5,567 bases of DNA, from positions 1-5,567 of the forward strand of contig JAKAUH010000491.1 of the NCBI GenBank assembly GCA_021818605.1, in the 5' to 3' direction. Position 1 is the first letter of the stretch. Each line of letters starts with the position of its first letter. The notes below the pieces were generated by a model. The model was given only the letters and a program-made list of their open reading frames with translations. It was not told the DNA's origin and did not search any database. Origin of the DNA: Planctomycetota bacterium. Lineage in GTDB: Bacteria > Planctomycetota > Planctomycetia > Isosphaerales > Isosphaeraceae. Below, piece after piece: positions 1 to 5,567 of this stretch. Made by a program: the position numbers and the translations under genes.

Positions 1-2064
1 CTTCGACCTGTTGATACCGGGGGCCTCGAGGCGGCCAGCGAGTGGACGGCCTCGAAGGATCCGATCAAGCACGCCGATCCCAACTTTCCCAAGATGCCGT
101 TCGTCGAGTATTTCGAGGACGACGTTACCTGGAGCATCAAGCTCACGGTCCCGGCGAATGCGGCTCCCGGCGAGAAGACGATCCGGGTGCAGGCCCGTTA
201 CATGATCTGCAACGACAGTACGTGCAGCCCCCCCGGGCGCTGGACGCTGCCTGCCGCGAAGGTGACGATCGGCGCCGGCGGCAAGACGTCGGCCGCCGCG
301 ACCCCGGCCGCGGCGATCCCGGCCGCGGCGAAGCCAGAAAGCTCGACGGCTTCCGTCTCAAAGGAGAGCCCCGCTTCCGCACCAGCCCCAGCCCCGTCCG
401 CGTCGACCGCACGAAGCGAGTCGTCTTCTCCTTCTGCGCCTCCCTCTCCGAGCCAGCCGGTCGCGGATTCGTCCGCCGGCGCCCCGGCGCCGGCGGGTGC
501 GAGCTACCCCTCGGAGGGCAGCACCAAGAGCGAGATCGAGCGCAAGGCCGAGGAGGGGATTCTGCCGTTCCTGCTCACGTCGATCCTCGGCGGGCTGTTC
601 GCGCTGGTGATGCCCTGCGTGTGGCCGATGGTGCCGATCACGGTCAACTTCTTCGTCAAGCAGGGGCAGGGGAAGGGTGGGCACGGCAAGGCCACGGGCC
701 TGGCGGTCATCTACTGCCTGTCAATTATCGGGGTGTTCACGGCCGTTGGAGTGCTGTTTTCGTTCTTCTTCTCGGCCTCGTCATTGCAGACCCTCGCCAA
801 CAAGGCGTGGCTGAATATTGGCGTGGCGGTGATGTTCCTGGTTTTCGGCCTGAGCCTGCTGGGGCTGTTCGAAGTCCGCCTGCCAGGCTTCCTGCTGAAC
901 GCCTCGTCGCGAGGCGAGAGCCGCGGGGGACTGGTCGGCGTGATCTTCATGGCGCTCACCCTCACGATCACGTCGTTCACGTGTACGTTCCCGGTCGTCG
1001 GCGGGCTGCTGGTCATGGCCTCGAAGGGGGATTTCCTCTATCCGATCATCGGTCTGGCGACCTTTTCGACTGTGCTGGCACTCCCCTTCTTTGTGCTGGC
1101 GCTCGCTCCGAGCCTGATCTCGAAAATGCCCCGGAGCGGCGACTGGATGAATTCCGTGAAGGTCGTCGGCGGCCTGATCGAGATCGGCGCCGCTCTCAAG
1201 TTCATCAATACTGCGGAATTGGCGTACAAGACGCCGGACAATGCCTGGATCAACGCGCCCGTGATGTTGACCTCATGGATCGCGCTGTCGGTGGTGTGTG
1301 CCCTCTACCTTCTGGGTATCTTCCAGACGGATCACGATCATGACGACGTGAAAATTGGTCCTGGCCGCCTCATTTTCGGCGCCGCCTTCCTGGGACTGGC
1401 GCTGCACCTGACGCCAGCCCTGTTCGGCCACGCCCCCGACAGCAAGATCTGGGAGAACGTGGTTGGTCTGCTCCCACCTGACGCCATGCGGCTTCGGGCA
1501 TCGGAGGCGATCGCGGGCGCCGACGGACATTCCCGGGAAGTGAAGGCAACCTCCACCGACCCCGCCAGGGCGGAGCGCGAGCAGAAGAGCTTTCACGGCG
1601 TGGTCTGGGGGATGAGCCTGGACCAGGCGAAGGAGCGGGCCGCTGCCGAGGGTAAGCCGATCCTGATCGACTTCACCGGGGTCAATTGCTCGAATTGCCG
1701 CAACATGGAAGCGGCCGTCTTTCCCAAGAGCGATGTGGTTCAGGTTCTCAGCCGGTACGTGACGGTCCAGCTGTACACGGACTATCCGCCGATCGACTCG
1801 ATCACGGCCGAGCAGCGCGACGCACTCGGCCGGCGTAACCAGGACCTCCAGTACAACCTCGTGTCCGAAGTGACCAATCCGTTCTATGTTGCCCTGTCGC
1901 CGAGCGGAAAGGTGCTGGGCGGCATCGGCGGCTACAACGAGCCGCGCGTGTTTATCGACTTCCTCAACAAGGCCCTGTCGAAGGCCGAGAGCGCGGGCGA
2001 GACGAAGGTCGCCCAGACCGAGGCCCCCGCCGGAAACGGCGGCAAGGCCTCGTCGAGCGATTGA
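1..2064 (+). CDS. dsbD: DsbD-family thiol:disulfide reductase, 5'-partial
   Basis: The frame is open from base 1 to a TGA at 2062-2064, giving 687 residues; the true start and any signal peptide lie off the left edge. Numbering from the first in-window codon, residues 1-90 look like the periplasmic DsbD-alpha (DsbC-like) domain, with the pair C70/C75 in YMICNDSTCSPP. Residues about 92-176 are an Ala/Pro/Ser-rich linker. Residues about 187-475 form a DsbD/CcdA-type membrane domain with about eight hydrophobic segments. Its redox cysteines would be C206 (MPCVWPM) and C328 (FTCTFPVVG). Residues about 530-660 are a thioredoxin-like gamma domain with C563-S-N-C566 and a probable cis-proline at P627 (VTNPFYVAL). 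Family knowledge: electrons pass from cytosolic thioredoxin through the membrane cysteines to the gamma and then the alpha domain, which reduces envelope proteins or supports cytochrome c maturation. All six expected cysteines are present, so it is probably active. Its actual partners cannot be read here. An ATG at 94 is in frame but lies inside the alpha domain, so it is not the start. Confidence 0.93.
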   Translation, partial: LRPVDTGGLEAASEWTASKDPIKHADPNFPKMPFVEYFEDDVTWSIKLTVPANAAPGEKTIRVQARYMICNDSTCSPPGRWTLPAAKVTIGAGGKTSAAATPAAAIPAAAKPESSTASVSKESPASAPAPAPSASTARSESSSPSAPPSPSQPVADSSAGAPAPAGASYPSEGSTKSEIERKAEEGILPFLLTSILGGLFALVMPCVWPMVPITVNFFVKQGQGKGGHGKATGLAVIYCLSIIGVFTAVGVLFSFFFSASSLQTLANKAWLNIGVAVMFLVFGLSLLGLFEVRLPGFLLNASSRGESRGGLVGVIFMALTLTITSFTCTFPVVGGLLVMASKGDFLYPIIGLATFSTVLALPFFVLALAPSLISKMPRSGDWMNSVKVVGGLIEIGAALKFINTAELAYKTPDNAWINAPVMLTSWIALSVVCALYLLGIFQTDHDHDDVKIGPGRLIFGAAFLGLALHLTPALFGHAPDSKIWENVVGLLPPDAMRLRASEAIAGADGHSREVKATSTDPARAEREQKSFHGVVWGMSLDQAKERAAAEGKPILIDFTGVNCSNCRNMEAAVFPKSDVVQVLSRYVTVQLYTDYPPIDSITAEQRDALGRRNQDLQYNLVSEVTNPFYVALSPSGKVLGGIGGYNEPRVFIDFLNKALSKAESAGETKVAQTEAPAGNGGKASSSD
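303..331 (+). repeat. Short direct repeat in the DsbD linker
   Basis: The 14-base unit CCCGGCCGCGGCGA occurs at 303-316 and again at 318-331, a period of 15 bases. It encodes consecutive PAAA-type units (TPAAAIPAAAK) at the start of the Ala/Pro/Ser linker between the alpha and membrane domains. The period is a multiple of three, so slippage would change linker length without breaking the frame. It is a coding low-complexity repeat with no sign of being a mobile or regulatory element. Confidence 0.7.
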
Positions 2065-2075
2065 GACCGATTCAC

Positions 2076-2088
2076 CGGCCGCGGGCCG
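2076..2088. terminator. GC hairpin between convergent stops, possible weak terminator
   Basis: CGGCC (2076-2080), loop GCG, GGCCG (2084-2088) form a perfect 5-bp stem. It sits almost centrally in the 25-bp gap between the stop of the DsbD gene (2064) and the stop of the oppositely oriented dehydrogenase (2090). The position suits a bidirectional terminator. The stem is short, however, and neither strand has a following T-tract, so it is not a classical intrinsic terminator. In sequence this rich in G and C, a chance hairpin is quite possible. Confidence 0.2.
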
Positions 2089-2089
2089 C

Positions 2090-3112
2090 TCACCGGCTTT
2101 CCTGGTAGAGCGGCTCGAGCCCGAGCTGCTGGCGGACGTGCTCGACCGTGATCGGGTCGTTCACGGGGAACCGCGGCACGACGCCGTTCAGCACGCCGAT
2201 GACCTCCTCGGCGATCGTGGTGGCCATGTTCCGTAGCGACTCGACCGTCTGCGCGGCGCTATGAGGGGTGAGCAGCACGTCCGGGCGGCCGATTAGCGGG
2301 TGGCCCGGCTCGGGCGGCTCGACCGTGTAAACATCGGCGCCGTAACCCCAGAGCTTCTTCGCGTCGAGCGCCTCGGCGACCGCCAGCTCGTCCACCACCG
2401 GGCCGCGGCAGGTATTGATCAGGATGGTCCCGGGCCGCATGAGCGCCAGGGTCTCGCGATTGATCATCCGCCGGGTGCTGGCGTCGAGCGGGACGTGCAG
2501 GGTGACGTAATCCGACGCCGCCAGCAGCTCGCGGAACTCCATCCGGCGGGCGTTGCCGCGCCGTTCGACGTCCTCGGGCGGTGCGACGATGTCGTTGTAG
2601 AGGACGTTCATGCCGAAGCCGAGGTGGGCGATCTCGCCGACCCGGCGGCCGATCCGGCCGAACCCGACGATGCCGATCGTCTTGCCGGCGATGTCGCGGC
2701 CGACCATGCTGGTCCGGGCGTTGTAGTTGTAATTGTTCAGCTCGGCGATCATCCGGGTGAAGTGCTTCGACAACCCGATCATCAGGGCGAAGGTGTGCTC
2801 GGCGACACTCTGGGTATTCGCCCCGGGGGTGTAGACGACCTGGACTCCGTGCGCGGTCGCGGCCTCGATGTCGATCTGGTCGTAGCCGACGCCATGGCGG
2901 CCGACGACCCTGAGCCCGCGGGCGGCGTCGAACAGCGGCGAGTCGATGACCCCGGCCGTGCGGAGGACCAGCGCATCGGCGCCGACAATCTCGCGCCGGA
3001 GGGTCGCCGGGTCAAGGGCCGTGGCCATGCGCAGGTCGCCGGCCTCGCGGAGCAGCCGCAGCCCGGATTCGTCCATGGTCGTCAAGGAGTAGATATTCGG
3101 TCGCCTTGGCAT
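2090..3112 (-). CDS. NAD-dependent D-2-hydroxyacid dehydrogenase (SerA/PGDH-like)
   Basis: A complete 340-residue protein, ATG at 3112-3110 and TGA at 2092-2090. It has the usual two-part layout of D-isomer 2-hydroxyacid dehydrogenases: a catalytic domain (residues about 1-110 and 295-325) around a Rossmann NAD domain (about 111-290). The dinucleotide loop is G150-F-G152-R-I-G155, and D174 (LYNDI), near the end of the second strand, suggests a preference for NAD over NADP. The catalytic Arg/Glu/His set is R236 (NTCRGPVVDE), E265 (VYTVEPPEP) and H284 (LTPHSA). RHGVGYDQIDIEAA and TPGANTQSVAEHT are close to the phosphoglycerate-dehydrogenase pattern. The length matches the short form without the C-terminal ACT regulatory domain. 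It would oxidise a 2-hydroxyacid to a 2-oxoacid, or the reverse, in the cytoplasm. Glycerate, 3-phosphoglycerate or another substrate are all possible, and no neighbour supplies a serine-pathway context. No good SD precedes the ATG; M13 is an alternative start but would remove the first beta strand. Confidence 0.93.
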   Translation of the reverse strand: MPRRPNIYSLTTMDESGLRLLREAGDLRMATALDPATLRREIVGADALVLRTAGVIDSPLFDAARGLRVVGRHGVGYDQIDIEAATAHGVQVVYTPGANTQSVAEHTFALMIGLSKHFTRMIAELNNYNYNARTSMVGRDIAGKTIGIVGFGRIGRRVGEIAHLGFGMNVLYNDIVAPPEDVERRGNARRMEFRELLAASDYVTLHVPLDASTRRMINRETLALMRPGTILINTCRGPVVDELAVAEALDAKKLWGYGADVYTVEPPEPGHPLIGRPDVLLTPHSAAQTVESLRNMATTIAEEVIGVLNGVVPRFPVNDPITVEHVRQQLGLEPLYQESR

Positions 3113-3135
3113 GATTCGCTCGCTAGTGGTGGGTG

Positions 3136-3164
3136 TCGCCGCGTGGAAGTCGAGGCATTATACT
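3136..3164 (+). promoter_or_regulatory. Candidate weak promoter for the membrane glycosyltransferase
   Basis: On the plus strand, TATACT (3159-3164, five of six -10 matches) follows TCGCCG (3136-3141, three of six -35 matches) with a 17-bp spacer. It overlaps the minus-strand TATAAT, so the same AT-rich core could fire both ways. A start near 3171 would leave a leader of about 97 nt before the ATG at 3268. The evidence is limited to the hexamers and position. Confidence 0.25.
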
Positions 3165-3186
3165 TCGGAGCAGGCAGGCGCGTCGC
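3157..3186 (-). promoter_or_regulatory. Candidate sigma70-type promoter for the hydroxyacid dehydrogenase
   Basis: On the minus strand, bases 3162-3157 read TATAAT, a perfect -10 hexamer. Upstream, across an 18-bp spacer, bases 3186-3181 read GCGACG, which shares only the central GAC with the -35 consensus. Transcription would start near 3150, giving a leader of about 38 nt before the ATG at 3112. An intact TATAAT in the one AT-rich patch of a very GC-rich intergenic region is unlikely to be incidental, although the -35 is weak. Confidence 0.45.
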
Positions 3187-3198
3187 GGTCCCACCGCG
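3184..3198. other. Perfect 6-bp inverted repeat in the divergent intergenic region
   Basis: CGCGGT (3184-3189), spacer CCC, ACCGCG (3193-3198) form a perfect dyad. On a plus-strand transcript it would be a leader hairpin, extendable by one U-G pair. On the DNA it overlaps the outer edge of the candidate minus-strand -35 region (3181-3186), so it could also be a repressor or activator site. Short GC dyads are common in such sequence and no known operator was recognised. Confidence 0.3.
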
Positions 3199-3235
3199 GA
3201 AGCATCGAGCCGGCCCACTCCCCGCCTCGCCCGTC

Positions 3236-3263
3236 CCGGCCTGGACCGGCGAAGGGCCGGAGG
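3236..3263 (+). promoter_or_regulatory. SD site with upstream hairpin before the glycosyltransferase
   Basis: GGAGG at 3259-3263 lies 4 nt before the ATG at 3268 and is the only clear SD in the window; it fixes this start. Its first two bases are also the end of a potential stem. CCGGCC (3236-3241) can pair with GGCCGG (3255-3260) across a 13-nt loop, and alternatively CCGGC (3246-3250) can pair with GCCGG (3256-3260) across a 5-nt loop. Either fold would partly mask the SD. The SD is well supported, but the regulatory reading of the hairpins is speculative. Confidence 0.6.
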
Positions 3264-3267
3264 TTTC

Positions 3268-4518
3268 ATGAGCCGTCGTCTCCGCTCGTATTCTCTCCTC
3301 GCGATCGTGCTGGTCGCGATGCTGCTCCGGCTGGCGCTGATGGTTCGGTCGTCACTGGTCTTTGACGATCCGGACAACTACCTCCCGGTCGCGCGGGCGA
3401 TCGCGGCCGGGGACGGCTTCTCATTCAAGGAGCGCGCGACGGCCTATCGCCCGCCGCTGTATCCCCTCCTACTGGTTCCCTTGCTGTCGCTTGGGCCTTT
3501 CGCGTCCTGGGGTGTTGCGCTCCTTCACCTTTCGATGGCCGCGGGAACGGTCGTGATGACCGCCGTCGCGGCCCGGGGATTCGGGCTGTCGGAGCGCCGT
3601 GCATTGATCGCGGCGACGATCGCCGCCTGCGACCCGGTGCTCGCCTGGCAGAGCAAGTCGGTGATGACCGAGACGCCGGCGGCGTTCCTCGTCGCCGCGG
3701 CGCTCGCGGGGCTCAGTCGTCCGCGATTGCGGGGCGCGGCGCTGGGCGGGCTGGCCTACGGCCTGGCGGGTCTGTGCCGTCCCAGCCTGCTCGCGGGGGC
3801 CGCTCTTACGGTCCTCGCCGCGCTCATGGCCAGGCCGGGCGGATGGAAGGAACGGCTCGCTCGCTCGGTCGTGTTCGTCGTTGCCATCGGAGTCTGCCTC
3901 CTGCCGTGGACGCTCCGGAACCTCGTGGTCCTCGGCGAGCCCATTGCCACGACGACGCACGGTGGATACACCCTGGCCCTGGCCAACAATCCGGTCTATT
4001 ACCGTGAGGTGCTCAACGGCCCGCCCGGCCGTGTCTGGACCGGCGACGACCAGTGGCGCTGGTGGAACTCGGTCAACGAGGAGACCGCTGGGATGACCGA
4101 GACCCAGGCCGACCGCTACCTGCAGGCCACGGTCTGGCGCCTGGCCCGCGACGACCCGCGCGACTTCGGCTGGTCGATTCTCGCTCGGCTGGGACATTTC
4201 TGGGGGGTTGTTCCTGCGTCCTCGGTGTACCCGGCCGCGGCCCGGCTGGCGACGCTTGCCTGGACGCTGCCGCTCTGGCTGGCGCTGGGATTGGGCGCGG
4301 TACGACGGGACCTGTGGCGGTGGCCGTCGATCTCCGCCCCGCTGGCGGTGATCGGACTGACTGTGGTGCACTCGCTGTTCTGGACGGACCTGCGCATGCG
4401 GGCACCGATCGTCCCGGCGATCGCGATCATCGCGGCGGGAGCCACATGGCCGATTCGCGACCGCGACCGCGACGGCGACGGGGCCGCGGACGCCCGGTCA
4501 CGTTCAGGCGATCACTGA
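3268..4518 (+). CDS. GT39/ArnT/PMT-like polytopic membrane glycosyltransferase
   Basis: 416 residues from ATG 3268 to TGA 4516-4518. The start is chosen because GGAGG lies just upstream. It begins MSRRLRSYSLLAIVLVAMLL, a basic end followed by a first membrane helix; an in-frame GTG at 3133 would add only 45 Arg/Pro/Ser-rich residues. About ten hydrophobic segments follow. Signatures of the GT39/PMT_2 (GT-C) superfamily in order are: the acidic first outer loop DDPDNY (33-38), AYRPPLYP (59-66), MTETP with E135, LLPWTLRN (211-218), HGGYTLALANNP (231-242) and RMRAPIVP (376-383). Family knowledge: such enzymes move a sugar from a polyprenyl-phosphate carrier to lipid A, protein or glycan on the outer face of the membrane, using the loop-1 acidic residue as base. 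The acceptor here is unknown. The last 20 residues (RDRDRDGDG then Ala/Arg/Ser) are a hydrophilic low-complexity tail overlapping the next gene. Confidence 0.85.
   Translation: MSRRLRSYSLLAIVLVAMLLRLALMVRSSLVFDDPDNYLPVARAIAAGDGFSFKERATAYRPPLYPLLLVPLLSLGPFASWGVALLHLSMAAGTVVMTAVAARGFGLSERRALIAATIAACDPVLAWQSKSVMTETPAAFLVAAALAGLSRPRLRGAALGGLAYGLAGLCRPSLLAGAALTVLAALMARPGGWKERLARSVVFVVAIGVCLLPWTLRNLVVLGEPIATTTHGGYTLALANNPVYYREVLNGPPGRVWTGDDQWRWWNSVNEETAGMTETQADRYLQATVWRLARDDPRDFGWSILARLGHFWGVVPASSVYPAAARLATLAWTLPLWLALGLGAVRRDLWRWPSISAPLAVIGLTVVHSLFWTDLRMRAPIVPAIAIIAAGATWPIRDRDRDGDGAADARSRSGDH
4456..4479 (+). repeat. Hexanucleotide tandem repeat in the glycosyltransferase tail
   Basis: Three exact copies of CGCGAC (4456-4473) are followed by one variant, GGCGAC (4474-4479). 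In frame they encode Arg-Asp dipeptides (RDRDRDGD, residues 397-404) just after the last membrane segment. A six-base period keeps the frame if copies are gained or lost. It lies outside the opposite-strand gene, whose stop is at 4504. Confidence 0.75.
4504..4518. other. 15-bp tail-to-tail overlap of convergent genes
   Basis: The minus-strand stop (TCA on plus, 4504-4506) and the plus-strand stop (TGA, 4516-4518) bound a shared segment TCAGGCGATCACTGA. Each gene's last codons, including its stop, are therefore read antisense in the other. The outer TCAG/CTGA bases form a short dyad, which partly follows from two opposed TGA stops. There is no room for a terminator between the genes, so the mRNAs would be complementary at their 3' ends. 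Confidence 0.8.
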
Positions 4519-5567
4519 CGGCGAGCTGACGTGTGTTGGTTCGGCGATCGGCCTTGCTGGGACGGTCGGTGCGGGTTTGCGCGTAAAGACGATCCAGCGC
4601 GACATGGAGAAGCTGATCCCCGTCGCGCCGACGATCCCGACGACGGCGGCGGCCAGCCGATGCCGATCGAAGAAGGCGACGCGGGTCGGCAGATACAGCC
4701 GCACCGAGAAGTTCAGGGCAACGGCCACGGCATTGCCGAGGGCGTACGTCAAGAACTGCCGGATCCACGAGCCTCCCCGCGCGTCGTTGAACGTCAGCCG
4801 CCGATTGAGCGTGAAGTTCCACACCAGAGCGGTGCCGATCGAGAGAGCCCCGGCGACCGGCAGGTGCCACGAGAAACCCGATCGGGCCGAGGTCGAGGTG
4901 TACAGCGGCGTGAACGACAGAAGCCACTGGAAGAGCGCGTAAAGCGTGAGGTCGACGACCATTCCCGATGCGCCGACGAAACAGAATTGAATCAGGCGCG
5001 ACCAGCTCCCGTAGCGGCCGTCGAGCACGTGCTTGAGCGGCCGCAGATCCTGGAACTGGAGCCCTTGTGGGCGGAACTCGGGACTGACGGCCACGCGGAC
5101 GTCGGCGCATCCATCAGGCCGGCGGAGCAGCATTTCCAGGACGAGGCTCGGGCCGCTGGCCACGAGCAAGCGGCCGCCTCGATCCCAGAGCGACCGGTCG
5201 ACGGCGAAGAGCCCGGAGAAGACGTCCGACGAACCCAGCACGAGCCGACTGACCAGCCCCAGCGCGGCCCGGACCGGTCGCAACCCGAAACTTGCCAGTG
5301 CCCCCGGTCGCGTCGGCACCGCAACCGCCAGCTCGGAGCGGCCCGAGAGCACCTGGCCGAGCACGGATGAGAGGGCGTCGGGCAAGTAATGGCGCTCGAC
5401 GTCCAGGATGAGCAGGAAGTCGCCCGTTGAGGACCACATTCCGGCGCGCGCCAGCTCGCTCCAGTCGTCGGCGTCGTTGGGGATGAGCACGAGCTCGCCG
5501 TCGTCCGGCGACCGCGGATGACCGGTTGACACGGCGTCGAGTGCCGACTGGGTGCCTACCAGGAGCG
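4504..5567 (-). CDS. GT2 (DPM1-like) glycosyltransferase fused to GtrA domain, 5'-partial
   Basis: The minus frame is open from the right edge to a TGA at 4506-4504, giving 353 in-window residues. The GTG at 5532-5530 is in frame but internal, because the frame continues upstream without a stop and the first GT2 strand is missing. Residues about 1-185 match the second half of a polyprenyl-phosphate sugar synthase: ARAGMWSSTGDFLLILDVE (the Gly-rich/DxD region), DVFSGLFAVDRSLWD (compare SGFFAVRR) and LVLEMLLRR. Residues about 189-328 are a GtrA-like domain with four membrane helices, beginning IQFCFVGASGMVVDLTLYAL and including WNFTLNRRLTFND (249-261) and SRWIVF (322-327). A Pro/Ser tail follows. 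Family knowledge: GT2-GtrA fusions make undecaprenyl-phosphate sugars and may help them cross the membrane, feeding GT-C enzymes such as the converging neighbour. Oddities: the metal-binding DxD reads D55-V-E57, and the usual GxSK stretch after the GT2 domain is absent, so catalysis is uncertain. The GtrA call is firmer than the GT2 one. Confidence 0.82.
   Translation of the reverse strand, partial: LLVGTQSALDAVSTGHPRSPDDGELVLIPNDADDWSELARAGMWSSTGDFLLILDVERHYLPDALSSVLGQVLSGRSELAVAVPTRPGALASFGLRPVRAALGLVSRLVLGSSDVFSGLFAVDRSLWDRGGRLLVASGPSLVLEMLLRRPDGCADVRVAVSPEFRPQGLQFQDLRPLKHVLDGRYGSWSRLIQFCFVGASGMVVDLTLYALFQWLLSFTPLYTSTSARSGFSWHLPVAGALSIGTALVWNFTLNRRLTFNDARGGSWIRQFLTYALGNAVAVALNFSVRLYLPTRVAFFDRHRLAAAVVGIVGATGISFSMSRWIVFTRKPAPTVPARPIAEPTHVSSPSVIA

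Noticed and set aside
42..1343. A 433-codon plus-strand frame overlapping the DsbD gene
   Set aside because: It is a frame-shifted reading of the DsbD region, Arg/Gly-rich and without membrane segments or motifs. The DsbD frame carries all six expected redox cysteines.
3133..3267. GTG at 3133 as an upstream start of the membrane glycosyltransferase
   Set aside because: The extra 45 residues are Arg/Pro/Ser-rich and unlike a signal sequence, the region overlaps the candidate promoter core, and GGAGG points to the ATG at 3268.
2300..3271. A 323-codon open frame on the plus strand, antisense to the dehydrogenase
   Set aside because: Its product is Asp/Gly/Val/Arg-rich with no recognisable motif, and it is explained as the GC-rich complement of the dehydrogenase, whose catalytic residues and domain order are intact.
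3469..4371. A 300-codon minus-strand frame inside the glycosyltransferase
   Set aside because: Its composition is extreme (Arg, Gln, Pro, Gly), it has no domain, and it lies wholly inside a gene with clear GT39-type motifs.
4531..5370. A 279-codon plus-strand frame opposite the GT2-GtrA gene
   Set aside because: It is rich in Arg, Glu, Gln and Pro with no motif, and reads as the complement of a membrane protein with recognisable GtrA signatures.
5530..5532. GTG as the true start of the GT2-GtrA gene
   Set aside because: The frame continues open to the window edge, and starting here would leave out the first strand and the expected Asp-rich nucleotide-binding segment of a GT2 domain.
1..5567. 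CRISPR array, transposon ends, tRNA or rRNA
   Set aside because: I saw no regularly spaced repeats, terminal inverted repeats with a transposase, cloverleaf or conserved rRNA segment on either strand.

Overview
The window is G+C-rich, with coding on both strands, few clear Shine-Dalgarno sites and strong G/C bias at third codon positions. The DsbD-type protein has an FTGVNCSNCRNME active-site neighbourhood and an MPCVWPM membrane motif. As I remember them, these resemble high-GC Planctomycetota (Isosphaeraceae/Gemmataceae-like) proteins more than the proteobacterial enzyme. The organism call is an inference, because no rRNA or lineage marker is present.

Layout: four genes form two convergent pairs, and a divergent intergenic region lies between the pairs. 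(1) Positions 1-2064, plus strand, 5'-truncated by the window edge: a three-domain DsbD-family thiol:disulfide reductase. (2) Positions 2090-3112, minus strand: a complete NAD-dependent 2-hydroxyacid dehydrogenase of the SerA/PGDH-like group without an ACT domain. It faces gene 1 tail to tail across only 25 bp, which hold a small GC hairpin. (3) Positions 3113-3267: the only sizeable non-coding stretch (155 bp). It has an AT-rich core that reads as TATAAT on the minus strand and TATACT on the plus strand, plus GC hairpins and an SD site (GGAGG) in front of gene 4. (4) Positions 3268-4518, plus strand: a polytopic GT39/ArnT/PMT-like membrane glycosyltransferase. (5) Positions 4504-5567, minus strand, 5'-truncated at the right edge: a fusion of a GT2 (DPM1-like) domain with a GtrA membrane domain. 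Genes 4 and 5 overlap by 15 bp at their 3' ends.

How they may work together: genes 4 and 5 fit one theme. A polyprenyl-phosphate sugar synthase with a GtrA-type membrane part could supply lipid-linked sugar to a GT39-type transferase on the outer face of the membrane. They are convergent, so they are not an operon. The DsbD-like protein (moving electrons from cytosol to envelope) and the dehydrogenase look like independent genes. I found no mobile element, CRISPR array, tRNA or rRNA, and no convincing novel multi-gene system. The points most worth a second look are the altered DxD motif in the GT2-GtrA fusion, the overlapping divergent promoter core and the overlapping convergent gene ends.
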